From assembly GCA_041159865.1 (NCBI GenBank), contig JBEAXK010000161.1, positions 1 to 54,705 on the forward strand: a stretch of DNA of 54,705 nucleotides. Direction: 5' to 3'. The notes under the pieces were generated by a model that did not search any database, was not told the DNA's origin, and worked only from the letters and a program-made list of their open reading frames with translations. Shown piece after piece: positions 41,501 to 49,848 of the stretch (positions are counted from its first letter, which is position 1; each line of letters opens with the position of its first letter). This DNA comes from BJGN01 sp041159865 (GTDB lineage Bacteria > Bacteroidota > Bacteroidia > Chitinophagales > Saprospiraceae). The translations under genes and the position numbers were made by a program.

Positions 41501-44500
41501 CTGTTACAGGTGCATACCACTGGTAAAAAGAAGGTACATCAACAAATTCCCACTGTATTCCATTTATGCTTCTTTGCCATTTATAGGTCAAAGAATCCCT
41601 GCTAGCTCCATTAATTACGGCAAAAATACGGTGCACATTAGCAACACATTTTTCACCAGAATCTTGTTGAAGAGATAATGTAAAGTTTGGATTAACCGTT
41701 ATTTCTAAGTTTGAGGAGGACGAACTGGCGCAAACAGCATCCCCAATCTGCATGCGTAATTGATAACTGGTTTTACCTGCTATTTGGGTAGGTGCCATAT
41801 AAAAAGAATCATTTGCACCTGCAATCTGGGTGAAAGCACTTGTTCCCACCCTTCTAAACCATTTCCAGGTTACGGGCAGATCAAAATTTCTGTTTGAAAT
41901 ACCTTGTAATCTAACCTCTTCTCCTGCACAAACGGTTAATTTATTGGCTGAAAGAACCAAAGTGGGTATAGTGGTAATAGAAACCCTAACGGAAGGGGAA
42001 ATGGTTAGCGGACAAACTAACGTATTATTAACTAATCTTAACCGATAATATTTATCTGAAACAGCAGATGCCTGAACCGTATAATTAACACCAATAGCCC
42101 CCAAAATAGGTTCCCAGTTACTATTATTTTGACTTGATTCCCATTGATATTGAACAGGTGTATTTCCCAGATTGGTTACTGCTGATCTAATTATCACTGG
42201 AGTTCCAATACACGAAATGGACTGATCTACATTTATGGAAACGGAAAGTCCTCCTTGAAAGGAAACAGGGATTGGTTCGGAAAAAACAATTCCACAGGAA
42301 TATCCTGGAACGGTTAATTGAGCTCTATAAAACAGAATACCCGGATCATTACTTTTTATGGTTACTTCAGGTTTTTCACCACCAGGGATTAACGTATAAT
42401 TTATTCTGTCTTTACTTGAATACCATTGTATAAATGGCTGAACAGGTATGTCTTTCCAACTGGCGCGCAAGGTTACACTGTCATTCTGACAGACCTCCGA
42501 TTTTGATGCTAACCCCGTAACAGCAAATGTTGGAATTACGGAAACCGTTGATACCGAAGAAGTACCAGTGGAACAATTTCCTCCAAGGCTTCCATTGACA
42601 ACTCTGAAATAAAATAAACCTGAATCAATGGCAGGAAAACGGTAATTGGCAGAATCGGCACCAGGAATATTGATCCAGTTTGTCCCATTTCTGCTTTGTT
42701 GCCAAAACACAGGAATGGAAACGGTATTTCCAGATAATTGAGCCGTTAACAAAACGGGTTGTCCCTGGCAATAAGTACCTGATGCGGGTATAATTTTTAT
42801 CTCAGGAACATTGAAAATATTGATTTCCTGGGGTGTAGAATAGCTTGTATCACAGGAAATAGGATTGTCCCAAACCTTTATCCTTAGAAAAATAGTTCCT
42901 GATGAGTCAGGTACCCAACGTAGCTTTGAATCTGAAAAACCATTAATTAACGTCCAGTTTTGTCCGTCTTTACTCCATTGCCACTGAAGACCCATAGATC
43001 CTGTTATCCCTGTAATAGTAACTTCCCTAGATAATGTATCTCCCTTACAAAGAACACTATTCCCAGATTTAATGCTGGCAGAAATGCCTGTTTTAGGAAT
43101 CAGTTTCAATACATTTGAAAAACTGGAATCACATCCCGAAACACTGCTTTTATAAATAAATCTGAAATACCTGGTCGTATTTTGATTCCAGATTAAACTA
43201 TAGTTAAAGGTATTATTTGCAATCGTTCTCCATGATAAAGAATCATTTGACTCTTGCCAGAAAGAAGTAAACGGTTCAGTTTCTGGTTGTAAAGTATTCG
43301 CTGCTAAGATGATGGATGCTCCGGAGCAAGGGTTTAGGGAGCTTGCCCCAATTCTAACAATTACCCCTCCTTTTTTCCGAACTAATAGGCTATCCGTAAA
43401 TGAGTTAATACATCCCTCTCCTGCATTTTTATACTTTAGTCTGTAAAATACCGCCCCATTGATGGTATCGTTACCGTTGTATATAAAGGAGGTTGCTGAG
43501 GAAATATCATTCCAGTCCGTAAAATCTTTTCTTTGTTGCCATTGATAAGCTACTGTTCCAATTCCTTCACGGGTAATGGCAGGGGTAAGATTAAAGGGGC
43601 TCCCGTAGCAGATATTAACTTCTTTGTAGGGTAATGAAACCAAAGTATTTACGCCAACATTCCAGCTTATTTCATTGGAATACAATCTATTGCAGGTAAT
43701 CCCAACAATTTCAATGGAAACACGGAATGAATATTTACCAATTACCGTAGGTGAAAAAATTAAAAATGTATCTTTTTTCTCAGTTAATATTTGCCAGCTA
43801 CCTGTATCTCTCTTAACTTCATATCGAAATGAAAGGCTATCAGGTAAAGTTCGCTGACTATTTAACTTCAAATTAAATATCCCTGAACCACCTAAACAAA
43901 AGGTTGAAGACGGGGTGGATAATTTTAATGCAACTAATTTTGAAGTATCTGATTCAATAAAGCCAGTATTTGAAAAAATAGAATCGCAAAGAGCGTAATT
44001 TGCTGGTAAAAATAAGGCTCTGAAATATGATTTCCCAGCATCCGGAGTTTGGTAATTTAGTACTTTACCTGAATTTCCTAAAATATCAGTCCAGTTATTT
44101 CCATTTAAACTTTGCTGCCATATATAAATCCCAGGAAGATCAGGGGAAGATTCTGCGCTTAATGTCAGACTTTCTCCAGGACATAGTTTTCCCGTTGGGT
44201 AAAGAACCTTAACCACAGGAATGGTATCTACTCTTATGTGCAATTCATTTGAAATTAATTCCGGACAAGAGGGTAATTTCCTTTTATATTTTAATCTAAA
44301 AGTATAGAATCCAGTATTGAGGCTATTGTTATTATAGGCAGAAAGATTTGCGTTTTGAATATTTTCCCATAATTGACTTTGACTATTTTTTTGCTGCCAT
44401 TGATAATCAAATCCAATATTTCCAATAGTAGGAGCAATAGAAATTAATTGCAAGGGTTTTCCTTTACAGATTAATGAATCATTTGCAATCACATTTACCA

Positions 44501-46649
44501 AAACTGTATCTAAAATATCTATTTTTAATGCTTGTGATAATGCTGTTTGACAGGCAGATGGTCCATCCACACTAACTCTTAACTGATAAAAGGAAGAAGT
44601 AGGTTCGTTTCCAGATAAGGTTAAATTACTTCCAGTTGCATTGGGTAAACTATCCCATGCAATGCCATTGACACTTTTAAACCATTGTCTTCTGAGCAGA
44701 GTAGTTGTCCAGGGTGAAAAAAGTTTTTCTTTCAAAGTCACCATTTTACCCAAACAAATGGAAGTGGAATCATTTGTTTCAATACTAACCTGAGGTTGAA
44801 TAATCACTCTAACCGTAGATTCTTCAGAAGTGATAGAAGGGCAATCTGAACCTGGAGCACTTAATTGAAAACGATAGGTGAAATCTCCACCTGATTGAGA
44901 AACAAAGGAATAGGTACTATCTGGTCCTGTTGTAATAGTTCTCCAATTAAAGCTGTCCAGTTTTGTTTGCCAAACATATTGAAGGTTATATTGACCAAAA
45001 TTTTTAGTATTTGCACGAAAGTTAACGGTTGCATTTTCACAAAAAACATCGTTATTAGCGGAGATACTTGAAGTTGGACATTCTTCTGGTATAAATTTTT
45101 CCTGGTTTACAGCTATTTTTATCACCTTTCCAGCGCCTGATAAATACAAGGTGTCCATCCTATCTTGAAATCCGTTATGAATAAGCGTTGAAATTTCAAT
45201 AGAAGTTGAACCAATACCCGAACTTTGACTTAAAGTCTTCCAACTGCTATTTTTAATGATTGTCCACTCGGCATTCCCCTTAATATTCAAGATTTTTTTT
45301 CCACCAGCTGCTTTAAAATTAAATAACTGTGGAGTTGCTTCTAGTTGAAAATCTGTAACATCACAAGTGGTAAGACAAGATGCCTGGGAAATGGTATTTC
45401 TGATAACATTTCCCGGTTGAACTCCAAATCCTAATGAAAAATTGACTCCAACCCCTCTTAAATGACAATAAGACATGAGAGTTCCCCCGGCTGCAGGTAA
45501 TCCAAAACTGGTACATCCACCTTCTGTCGAGTAACATCCGTCAATCGCCGTATTATTTCCGTTCCAAACACAAGCATGGGTATGACTTGAACCCAAAGTA
45601 TGCCCTAACTCATGTGTCATTACAAATACACTCCAGGAATAAGTAGGAAAAGTATTAAAGGAGTTATCAATACTCGCAAAACTAAGTCGAAAACGAGAAG
45701 GAGAACAAACCCCTCGAACCCAGGCAATGCCACCGCTCGTCTTATAAGAAATTAATTGTCCGATATCACCTGAAAAGGAAGTCCTTGTTTCTCCAAACTG
45801 TGTTAACATCTGCTCAGAGTTTGAGCCATTATAGGGACTAGGAATATCCCATATTTTTACTCCAGATAATCTGATTTGAATACCGTCGTTTGAAAAAAGC
45901 GTACCAACCTGATTAAAAAGGCCAGTTAAAAATTGTAAAGAAGGTGTCACACCACCTTTATCTTGAAAAATATCATAATCAATTTCATAATAAACTTTAA
46001 TACATTTTGGTTCTGCCCTCAAAGAACCAAATGATTTTATTTCTTCCATCCTGTAAGGTTCTCCTTCGGCAGCTTCACAACTGTAAGCTTTTCTAATAGG
46101 TAAGGATGAAACTGGATACAAAACATGGTTAATTTTAGTTCCCTGTGTTTTAGCTTCAATCGGATTTAGCAGATAATTTCCTTTATCCTGAAAACTTATA
46201 AAGCCCGTTATTCCATTTTCAAAAACACTGATAGAGACGAGGCTACCTATTTTACCTTCTACAGCTCCTCTGTAATGAACCCCTTCTGGAAGATTTTTTA
46301 TTTTCTGCCCTGAGGCTGTTTCAATATTTGGAAACTCATCTGTCCAAATATTTACCTTTTTTAAAGACAATACCCAGTTTATTTCATTTTCAAGAGGAAT
46401 GGATAACTGCCAATTTTCTGGTTTGTTTACCTGAATTTTTCGGATATTCACCTTTGAAGTTGAAAGCAAAGTCTTGTCAAGGAAACTATCGACAGTCGTT
46501 TCGGCTGTTCTAAGTTTGCCTGGTAGAGGAACAAAAAATGCTTCCTGTCCCTTTAAAAGTGCCGACAGGAATAACAATAAAAAGAGAATTAACACCTTAT
46601 TTTTCCATAAATAAGGAGAAAAAAACTTTAAAAACGGTTTATTGCTCAT
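38544..46649 (-). CDS. Giant secreted reprolysin-like metalloprotease with BACON domain, 22 Ig-like repeats and type IX sorting domain
   Basis: The 2701-residue protein is built for type IX secretion. A signal peptide (hydrophobic VLILFLLLFLSALLKGQ) is followed by a propeptide-like region to about residue 220. A metzincin domain covers about 220-430: zinc motif HELGHTLGSSH with His346, Glu347, His350 and His356, and Met-turn TLMSYCH at Met392. A BACON-like domain follows at about 436-520 (LEATPQLFNFKAAGGKKIL to VIKIAVNQEKF). Residues about 525-2610 hold 22 repeats of about 93 residues, each with a CxGxxxxL start, a central WQ..xxxxxW and a second Cys. The last 80 residues are a type IX C-terminal sorting domain (DISPNPVSEFANIQF to KRILYFKQ). 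A cell-surface or released adhesin-protease is likely; target unknown. Confidence 0.9.
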   Translation of the reverse strand: MSNKPFLKFFSPYLWKNKVLILFLLLFLSALLKGQEAFFVPLPGKLRTAETTVDSFLDKTLLSTSKVNIRKIQVNKPENWQLSIPLENEINWVLSLKKVNIWTDEFPNIETASGQKIKNLPEGVHYRGAVEGKIGSLVSISVFENGITGFISFQDKGNYLLNPIEAKTQGTKINHVLYPVSSLPIRKAYSCEAAEGEPYRMEEIKSFGSLRAEPKCIKVYYEIDYDIFQDKGGVTPSLQFLTGLFNQVGTLFSNDGIQIRLSGVKIWDIPSPYNGSNSEQMLTQFGETRTSFSGDIGQLISYKTSGGIAWVRGVCSPSRFRLSFASIDNSFNTFPTYSWSVFVMTHELGHTLGSSHTHACVWNGNNTAIDGCYSTEGGCTSFGLPAAGGTLMSYCHLRGVGVNFSLGFGVQPGNVIRNTISQASCLTTCDVTDFQLEATPQLFNFKAAGGKKILNIKGNAEWTIIKNSSWKTLSQSSGIGSTSIEISTLIHNGFQDRMDTLYLSGAGKVIKIAVNQEKFIPEECPTSSISANNDVFCENATVNFRANTKNFGQYNLQYVWQTKLDSFNWRTITTGPDSTYSFVSQSGGDFTYRFQLSAPGSDCPSITSEESTVRVIIQPQVSIETNDSTSICLGKMVTLKEKLFSPWTTTLLRRQWFKSVNGIAWDSLPNATGSNLTLSGNEPTSSFYQLRVSVDGPSACQTALSQALKIDILDTVLVNVIANDSLICKGKPLQLISIAPTIGNIGFDYQWQQKNSQSQLWENIQNANLSAYNNNSLNTGFYTFRLKYKRKLPSCPELISNELHIRVDTIPVVKVLYPTGKLCPGESLTLSAESSPDLPGIYIWQQSLNGNNWTDILGNSGKVLNYQTPDAGKSYFRALFLPANYALCDSIFSNTGFIESDTSKLVALKLSTPSSTFCLGGSGIFNLKLNSQRTLPDSLSFRYEVKRDTGSWQILTEKKDTFLIFSPTVIGKYSFRVSIEIVGITCNRLYSNEISWNVGVNTLVSLPYKEVNICYGSPFNLTPAITREGIGTVAYQWQQRKDFTDWNDISSATSFIYNGNDTINGAVFYRLKYKNAGEGCINSFTDSLLVRKKGGVIVRIGASSLNPCSGASIILAANTLQPETEPFTSFWQESNDSLSWRTIANNTFNYSLIWNQNTTRYFRFIYKSSVSGCDSSFSNVLKLIPKTGISASIKSGNSVLCKGDTLSREVTITGITGSMGLQWQWSKDGQNWTLINGFSDSKLRWVPDSSGTIFLRIKVWDNPISCDTSYSTPQEINIFNVPEIKIIPASGTYCQGQPVLLTAQLSGNTVSIPVFWQQSRNGTNWINIPGADSANYRFPAIDSGLFYFRVVNGSLGGNCSTGTSSVSTVSVIPTFAVTGLASKSEVCQNDSVTLRASWKDIPVQPFIQWYSSKDRINYTLIPGGEKPEVTIKSNDPGILFYRAQLTVPGYSCGIVFSEPIPVSFQGGLSVSINVDQSISCIGTPVIIRSAVTNLGNTPVQYQWESSQNNSNWEPILGAIGVNYTVQASAVSDKYYRLRLVNNTLVCPLTISPSVRVSITTIPTLVLSANKLTVCAGEEVRLQGISNRNFDLPVTWKWFRRVGTSAFTQIAGANDSFYMAPTQIAGKTSYQLRMQIGDAVCASSSSSNLEITVNPNFTLSLQQDSGEKCVANVHRIFAVINGASRDSLTYKWQRSINGIQWEFVDVPSFYQWYAPVTDPGFFYRVGVQNPSGNCGISFSNAIQLTGEKLPSVTIQSDVRYACKGDFVPVTATVSDNSSPVLYRWQFSRDNKFWNTIAEAGSLTERFNITTTGIYYFRVQILKLGSTCVAYSNTITIRGVQTNAATLTTNQGDNPILCPGVTTTLTASMGPNITFPIKYRWQYGVDGITWTNINNAVGDKLAINQLTGDKAGYYRAVLQADSSICPSVTTPAIYIRSAGFDDFSTTVRDTLLCSGGTTLIEVKSLGNTQGLRFQWQQLEYLGNWINLTGQTGNSLVVSAPDPGVLTFRVRVGSTGSSCPEFFSRPVVITQLGSANVALNQVNNSYCEDDILNLRMRSNILDEDKLKYRWFTSVDGIKWDSISGASESQYRVPTSQARIVYYRGTLQAKGGNCPETSSSPALIKIITRYRAQISTLKTQYCAGEAFEMRAPITPIYNGTIKYAWQISADSVLWETIPEANQFIYRSFVNPGINFYRMIAVLPDYPCDSIITPGLKIAGVNLPGVFISSPTIEICVGEFFQVTSNQITQSGRRYFWQYSVNRLHWFNILEATKPIENLTVSTPQLYYIRMVMEGGTNCGFIYSNNLTVQGLLAPKAKLNVNYKEVCVGATNVLFTTFKPQPFTDSINYQWEVRDSFSNWRPITGAIGNFYNHIPDTAGVYFFRVGIRSKWFNCNPTYSDTLSVLVRKNPIFSITQTDTLVCTGGNLYLDANKQGGGNVSLITWESSPDAINWTKLTTTESTRFKLNAGLPSRLWYRAVMVDPVFGCGTLTSNILRATISEQPKIQVSISDTLVCLNKVINLSVTNINPPHPNARFVWQYRIPGTSYLYLLKDTLATYSPPTSRLGTLEYRVQYTLPISGCFTSFSTPIPIQVLFNCNAREEGDIYVQGKPHPGFMERENNLWMDISPNPVSEFANIQFFLPTKGKTSFVITDLWGRKVFQQAIYNEKGFHQWTWEPGKGTPNGVYFALLQFGQQKITKRILYFKQ
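38885..45075 (-). repeat. 22 tandem Ig-like repeats with paired cysteines (within the giant gene)
   Basis: Counting the start motif (for example SICLGKMVTL, KLCPGESLTL, EVCQNDSVTL, LVCTGGNLYL), the aromatic core (YQWQxSxDGxxW) and the second Cys (GNCGISFS, SGCDSSFS, YSCGIVFS) gives 22 of each. Repeats are about 93 residues (280 bp) and quite diverged, so this is an old array, not a recent expansion. The paired Cys probably form one disulfide per domain. Confidence 0.85.
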
Positions 46650-46666
46650 CTGCCTGATTTTTATTC

Positions 46667-46674
46667 CAAAAATA
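46667..46674 (-). promoter_or_regulatory. Probable -7 box of the giant gene
   Basis: The minus strand reads TATTTTTG, a perfect TAnnTTTG match, 18 bp before the ATG at 46649. The nearest TTG upstream (46690-46692) is only 15 bp away, shorter than usual. Confidence 0.4.
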
Positions 46675-46788
46675 TAATACTTTCACGCTCAACATAATTA
46701 ATCTCAATTCTGTGAATGCAATTATCATGCCTTATTGTTAAATTTCAGCAACAGATAAAAAAAATCTGTTCCTCATTATAATAGAACT

Positions 46789-46796
46789 TAATTTTG
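46789..46796 (+). promoter_or_regulatory. Probable recQ -7 box
   Basis: TAATTTTG matches TAnnTTTG perfectly. Transcription would begin near 46802, about ten bases before the ATT codon at 46813 that fits the RecQ N terminus. No clear -33 TTG is seen. Confidence 0.45.
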
Positions 46797-46812
46797 TGAA
46801 AAATCTTATCCT

Positions 46813-48717
46813 ATTTCAACACCTTTAGAAATATTAACCAAATATTGGGGATACCCGCAATTTCGTCCTTTACAAGCAGAAATAATTTCTGCCGTATTGA
46901 AGGGTAAAGATACGCTTGCTTTATTACCAACTGGTGGAGGAAAATCTGTTTGTTATCAAATTCCCACCCTTTGTCAGGAAGGTATGTGTCTTGTTATAAG
47001 TCCGTTAATTGCACTGATGAAGGATCAGGTTCAACAATTGATTAAAAGAAATATTTCAGCCGTTGCCCTTTATTCTGGTCTTAGCCAAAACGAAATTGAC
47101 CGATTATTGGATAATTGTACCTTCAGTGAGGTTAAATTCCTATATGTATCCCCTGAAAGACTTTTTACTGAACGGTTTTTAATTAGACTATTACAACTAC
47201 CCATTAAACTCATTGCCGTCGATGAGGCACATTGCATTTCTCAATGGGGTTATGATTTTAGACCCGCTTATCTCAAAATAGCTGAAATTAGAAATCATTT
47301 TCCTGATACTCCTATTCTGGCCTTAACAGCTACAGCTACCCAGGAAGTTGCCCAGGATATCCAGGAAAAATTAAGCTTTAAGAATCCTGAAATTTTCAAA
47401 GCTTCGTTTTCAAGAGAGAATCTTTCCCTAGTTGTAAGAAAAACTGAAGATAAAGAAAAAGAATGCCTGAAAATTTTACAAAAATTATCAGGTTCTGCTA
47501 TTATTTATGTTAGAAATAGAAAAAAAACACAAGAATTAACCACTTTCCTGAATGCAAATAAAATATCCTCCGAATTTTATCACGCCGGACTAGTACTGGA
47601 AGAAAGATCTAAAAAACAAGATTTATGGATTCAGAATAAGATCCGTGTTATGGTTACAACCAATGCATTTGGCATGGGAATCGATAAACCTGATGTCCGT
47701 TTAGTTATTCACTGGGAATTACCCGATAATCCGGAAGCCTATTACCAAGAAGCGGGAAGAGCAGGACGGGATGGCCTAAAATCATTCGCAGTTTTGCTAA
47801 ACCAGCCCAATGATAAAAATAATCTCCTTAAATTATTTGCGTTAACCTATCCTGAAATCAATGTAATTAAAAAAGTTTATCAGGCTTTGGCCAATTTTTT
47901 TCAATTAGCAGCTGGAAGCGAACAGTTCGAATCAAATGATTTTGACATGATACATTTTTGTAATACTTACAAATTTGATTATCTCATAACTTTTAATTGT
48001 ATTTCGATTCTTGCCAGAGAGGGCTGGATTTATCTTTCTGAAAGTGTTTTTATTCCAGCTAGTTTAAAAATTTTAATAGATAAAGAACACCTCTATGATT
48101 TTCAGCTTAAAAATCAAAATCTTGAGCCTATTTTAAAAATTTTATTGCGCACCTATCAAGGGGCTTTTCAAGATTTTGTTTACGTTCATGAACGTAAACT
48201 TGGTGATTTTTTAAAGATTCCAACTGAAAAAGTCAAACAACAATTACAATATCTAAGTAAACTTCATGTCATCTCTTATAGACCTCAAAAAGATAAACCA
48301 CAGCTTCAGTTTATAAAAGAAAGAGTTAGCTTTAATGACTTTTATATGGACACAGAAAGGTATTCCTTTTTAAAAAAGAGGGCTAAACTGCGCATGGAAA
48401 CGCTTTTCAAATATGTAGAAACAGATCAATGCAGAATGAAAAATCTGGTATCCTATTTTGGCGAAGATTTAAAAGTATCCTGTGGAATATGTGATCCTTG
48501 TTTGTCAAAAAAAGAGCTTTCCGTAGAAATTAAAAAGCAGCTAAATCAATTAGACGAAATAATTAATACTAAATTATCTGAAAATCCATTAGATGTGCAG
48601 ACATTGGTTGAACCTTTTCATGGTGTAATTCGTGAAGCCCTATTAAAACATCTACATCTTTTATTAGATAAAGGAATCATTCATGAAAAGGAGGGATTAT
48701 TATATTTAAATAAATAA
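46813..48717 (+). CDS. recQ: RecQ-family ATP-dependent DNA helicase (apparent ATT start)
   Basis: From the ATT at 46813 the protein has 634 residues. The conserved RecQ N terminus STPLEILTKYWGYPQFRPLQ, which includes motif 0, lies upstream of the first usable start (TTG 46897), so that TTG cannot be the true start. Helicase motifs: LLPTGGGKSVCYQ (Lys44), VDEAHCISQWGYDFR, LALTATAT, IIYVRNRKKTQEL, TNAFGMGIDKPDVR and YYQEAGRAGRDG. The zinc-binding subdomain has CRMKNLVSYFGE then CGICDPC. A winged-helix region follows, but no HRDC domain, so it is the short type. No in-frame ATG/GTG/TTG exists between the stop at 46789 and 46897. A glycosyltransferase gene follows 6 bp later. Confidence 0.88.
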   Translation: MSTPLEILTKYWGYPQFRPLQAEIISAVLKGKDTLALLPTGGGKSVCYQIPTLCQEGMCLVISPLIALMKDQVQQLIKRNISAVALYSGLSQNEIDRLLDNCTFSEVKFLYVSPERLFTERFLIRLLQLPIKLIAVDEAHCISQWGYDFRPAYLKIAEIRNHFPDTPILALTATATQEVAQDIQEKLSFKNPEIFKASFSRENLSLVVRKTEDKEKECLKILQKLSGSAIIYVRNRKKTQELTTFLNANKISSEFYHAGLVLEERSKKQDLWIQNKIRVMVTTNAFGMGIDKPDVRLVIHWELPDNPEAYYQEAGRAGRDGLKSFAVLLNQPNDKNNLLKLFALTYPEINVIKKVYQALANFFQLAAGSEQFESNDFDMIHFCNTYKFDYLITFNCISILAREGWIYLSESVFIPASLKILIDKEHLYDFQLKNQNLEPILKILLRTYQGAFQDFVYVHERKLGDFLKIPTEKVKQQLQYLSKLHVISYRPQKDKPQLQFIKERVSFNDFYMDTERYSFLKKRAKLRMETLFKYVETDQCRMKNLVSYFGEDLKVSCGICDPCLSKKELSVEIKKQLNQLDEIINTKLSENPLDVQTLVEPFHGVIREALLKHLHLLLDKGIIHEKEGLLYLNK

Positions 48718-48723
48718 AATTAA

Positions 48724-49848
48724 ATGCGCATCCATCTTTTAGTTTCCAATGATATACGTTATGATCAAAGAATGATTAGAGTTGCCTCTTCCCTTCAGGA
48801 CGCTGGCTATCAAATCTTACTTATTGGACGAAAAAAAAAGGATTCATTTGTACTTCCCTCCTATGTCTTTAAAACCTTGCTATTAAATTGCTATTTTAAA
48901 TCGGGGGTACTTTTTTATTTGGAACTTAACCTTCGATTATTCAAGTTTTTATCTGTAAATGAAGCAGATGCTGTTTATGCAGTTGATTTTGATACCTTGC
49001 CAGCATCCTATCTTTATCATTTATTTTACTCCAAACCCTTTGTATTTGATTCTCATGAATTTTTTACGGAAGTTCCTGAATTACAACATCACCCTATAAA
49101 AAAATGGATCTGGGAAATAGTGGGAAAAAAAATTATTCCGAAAGCCACTTTTTCCATTACTGTAAGTGAATCTCTCGCAAATATATTAAGCGAAAAATAT
49201 AAGGTTGCATTTACGACGATTAGAAATTTACCAACGTATAAAACTATAGAATTTGCTGATATTTTGCAAAGAAGAAAAAATAAATGGGTGTATTATCAAG
49301 GTATGCTTCATAAAGGCAGAGGCATTGAATTATTGATACAAACAATGATTTTTCTACCTGAATGGACCTTAATTTTAGCAGGTGAAGGAGATAAATCAGA
49401 AGAATTAAAAAGCCTGACCCATTATCTTGGACTTGAAAAAAGGGTGATATTTAAGGGAATGGTGGAACCAAGTGACTTAATTCATCTGGCAAAAGAGGCA
49501 TGGATTAGTATTAATATACTGGAAAATAGCAGTTTAAGTTACTATTATTCATTAGCTAATAAAACATTCGATTACTTTCAAGCATGGTTGCCGGCTATCC
49601 ATATCGATTTCCCAGAATACAGATTGCTCGCAAAAGAAAATAAAAGCATCTGTTTACTTGACAAAATGGATCCAAAACGCTTAGCTCAAATGATTGAAGA
49701 TTTATGGATGGACCAAGCATTTTATGAATCTATGGTTGCTTCAGCTGCTGAAGCAGCAAAACAATATACCTGGGAAAAAGAATCAAAAAAACTATTAAAA
49801 CTCTTTAATATTTATTTCCCTTTAACGAAGGATATGCTACAAAAATAA
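48724..49848 (+). CDS. GT-B glycosyltransferase, family 4-like
   Basis: The 374-residue protein has the two Rossmann-like halves of a GT-B enzyme. The N-terminal half starts MRIHLLVSNDIRYDQRMIRV and includes PFVFDSHEFFTEVPEL. The C-terminal half has WVYYQGMLHKGRGIELLIQT, TLILAGEGDKSEELK and RVIFKGMVEPSDLIHLA, and an altered donor-binding block near SLANKTFDYFQAWLPAI. It is likely to add a sugar to a surface polysaccharide or glycolipid. It follows recQ by 6 bp and overlaps the convergent GT-A gene by 37 bp, so two unlike glycosyltransferases meet tail to tail. Donor and acceptor are unknown. Confidence 0.87.
   Translation: MRIHLLVSNDIRYDQRMIRVASSLQDAGYQILLIGRKKKDSFVLPSYVFKTLLLNCYFKSGVLFYLELNLRLFKFLSVNEADAVYAVDFDTLPASYLYHLFYSKPFVFDSHEFFTEVPELQHHPIKKWIWEIVGKKIIPKATFSITVSESLANILSEKYKVAFTTIRNLPTYKTIEFADILQRRKNKWVYYQGMLHKGRGIELLIQTMIFLPEWTLILAGEGDKSEELKSLTHYLGLEKRVIFKGMVEPSDLIHLAKEAWISINILENSSLSYYYSLANKTFDYFQAWLPAIHIDFPEYRLLAKENKSICLLDKMDPKRLAQMIEDLWMDQAFYESMVASAAEAAKQYTWEKESKKLLKLFNIYFPLTKDMLQK

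Noticed and set aside
46897..46899. TTG as the true recQ start
   Set aside because: It would remove the conserved RecQ N terminus with motif 0, which is in frame upstream.
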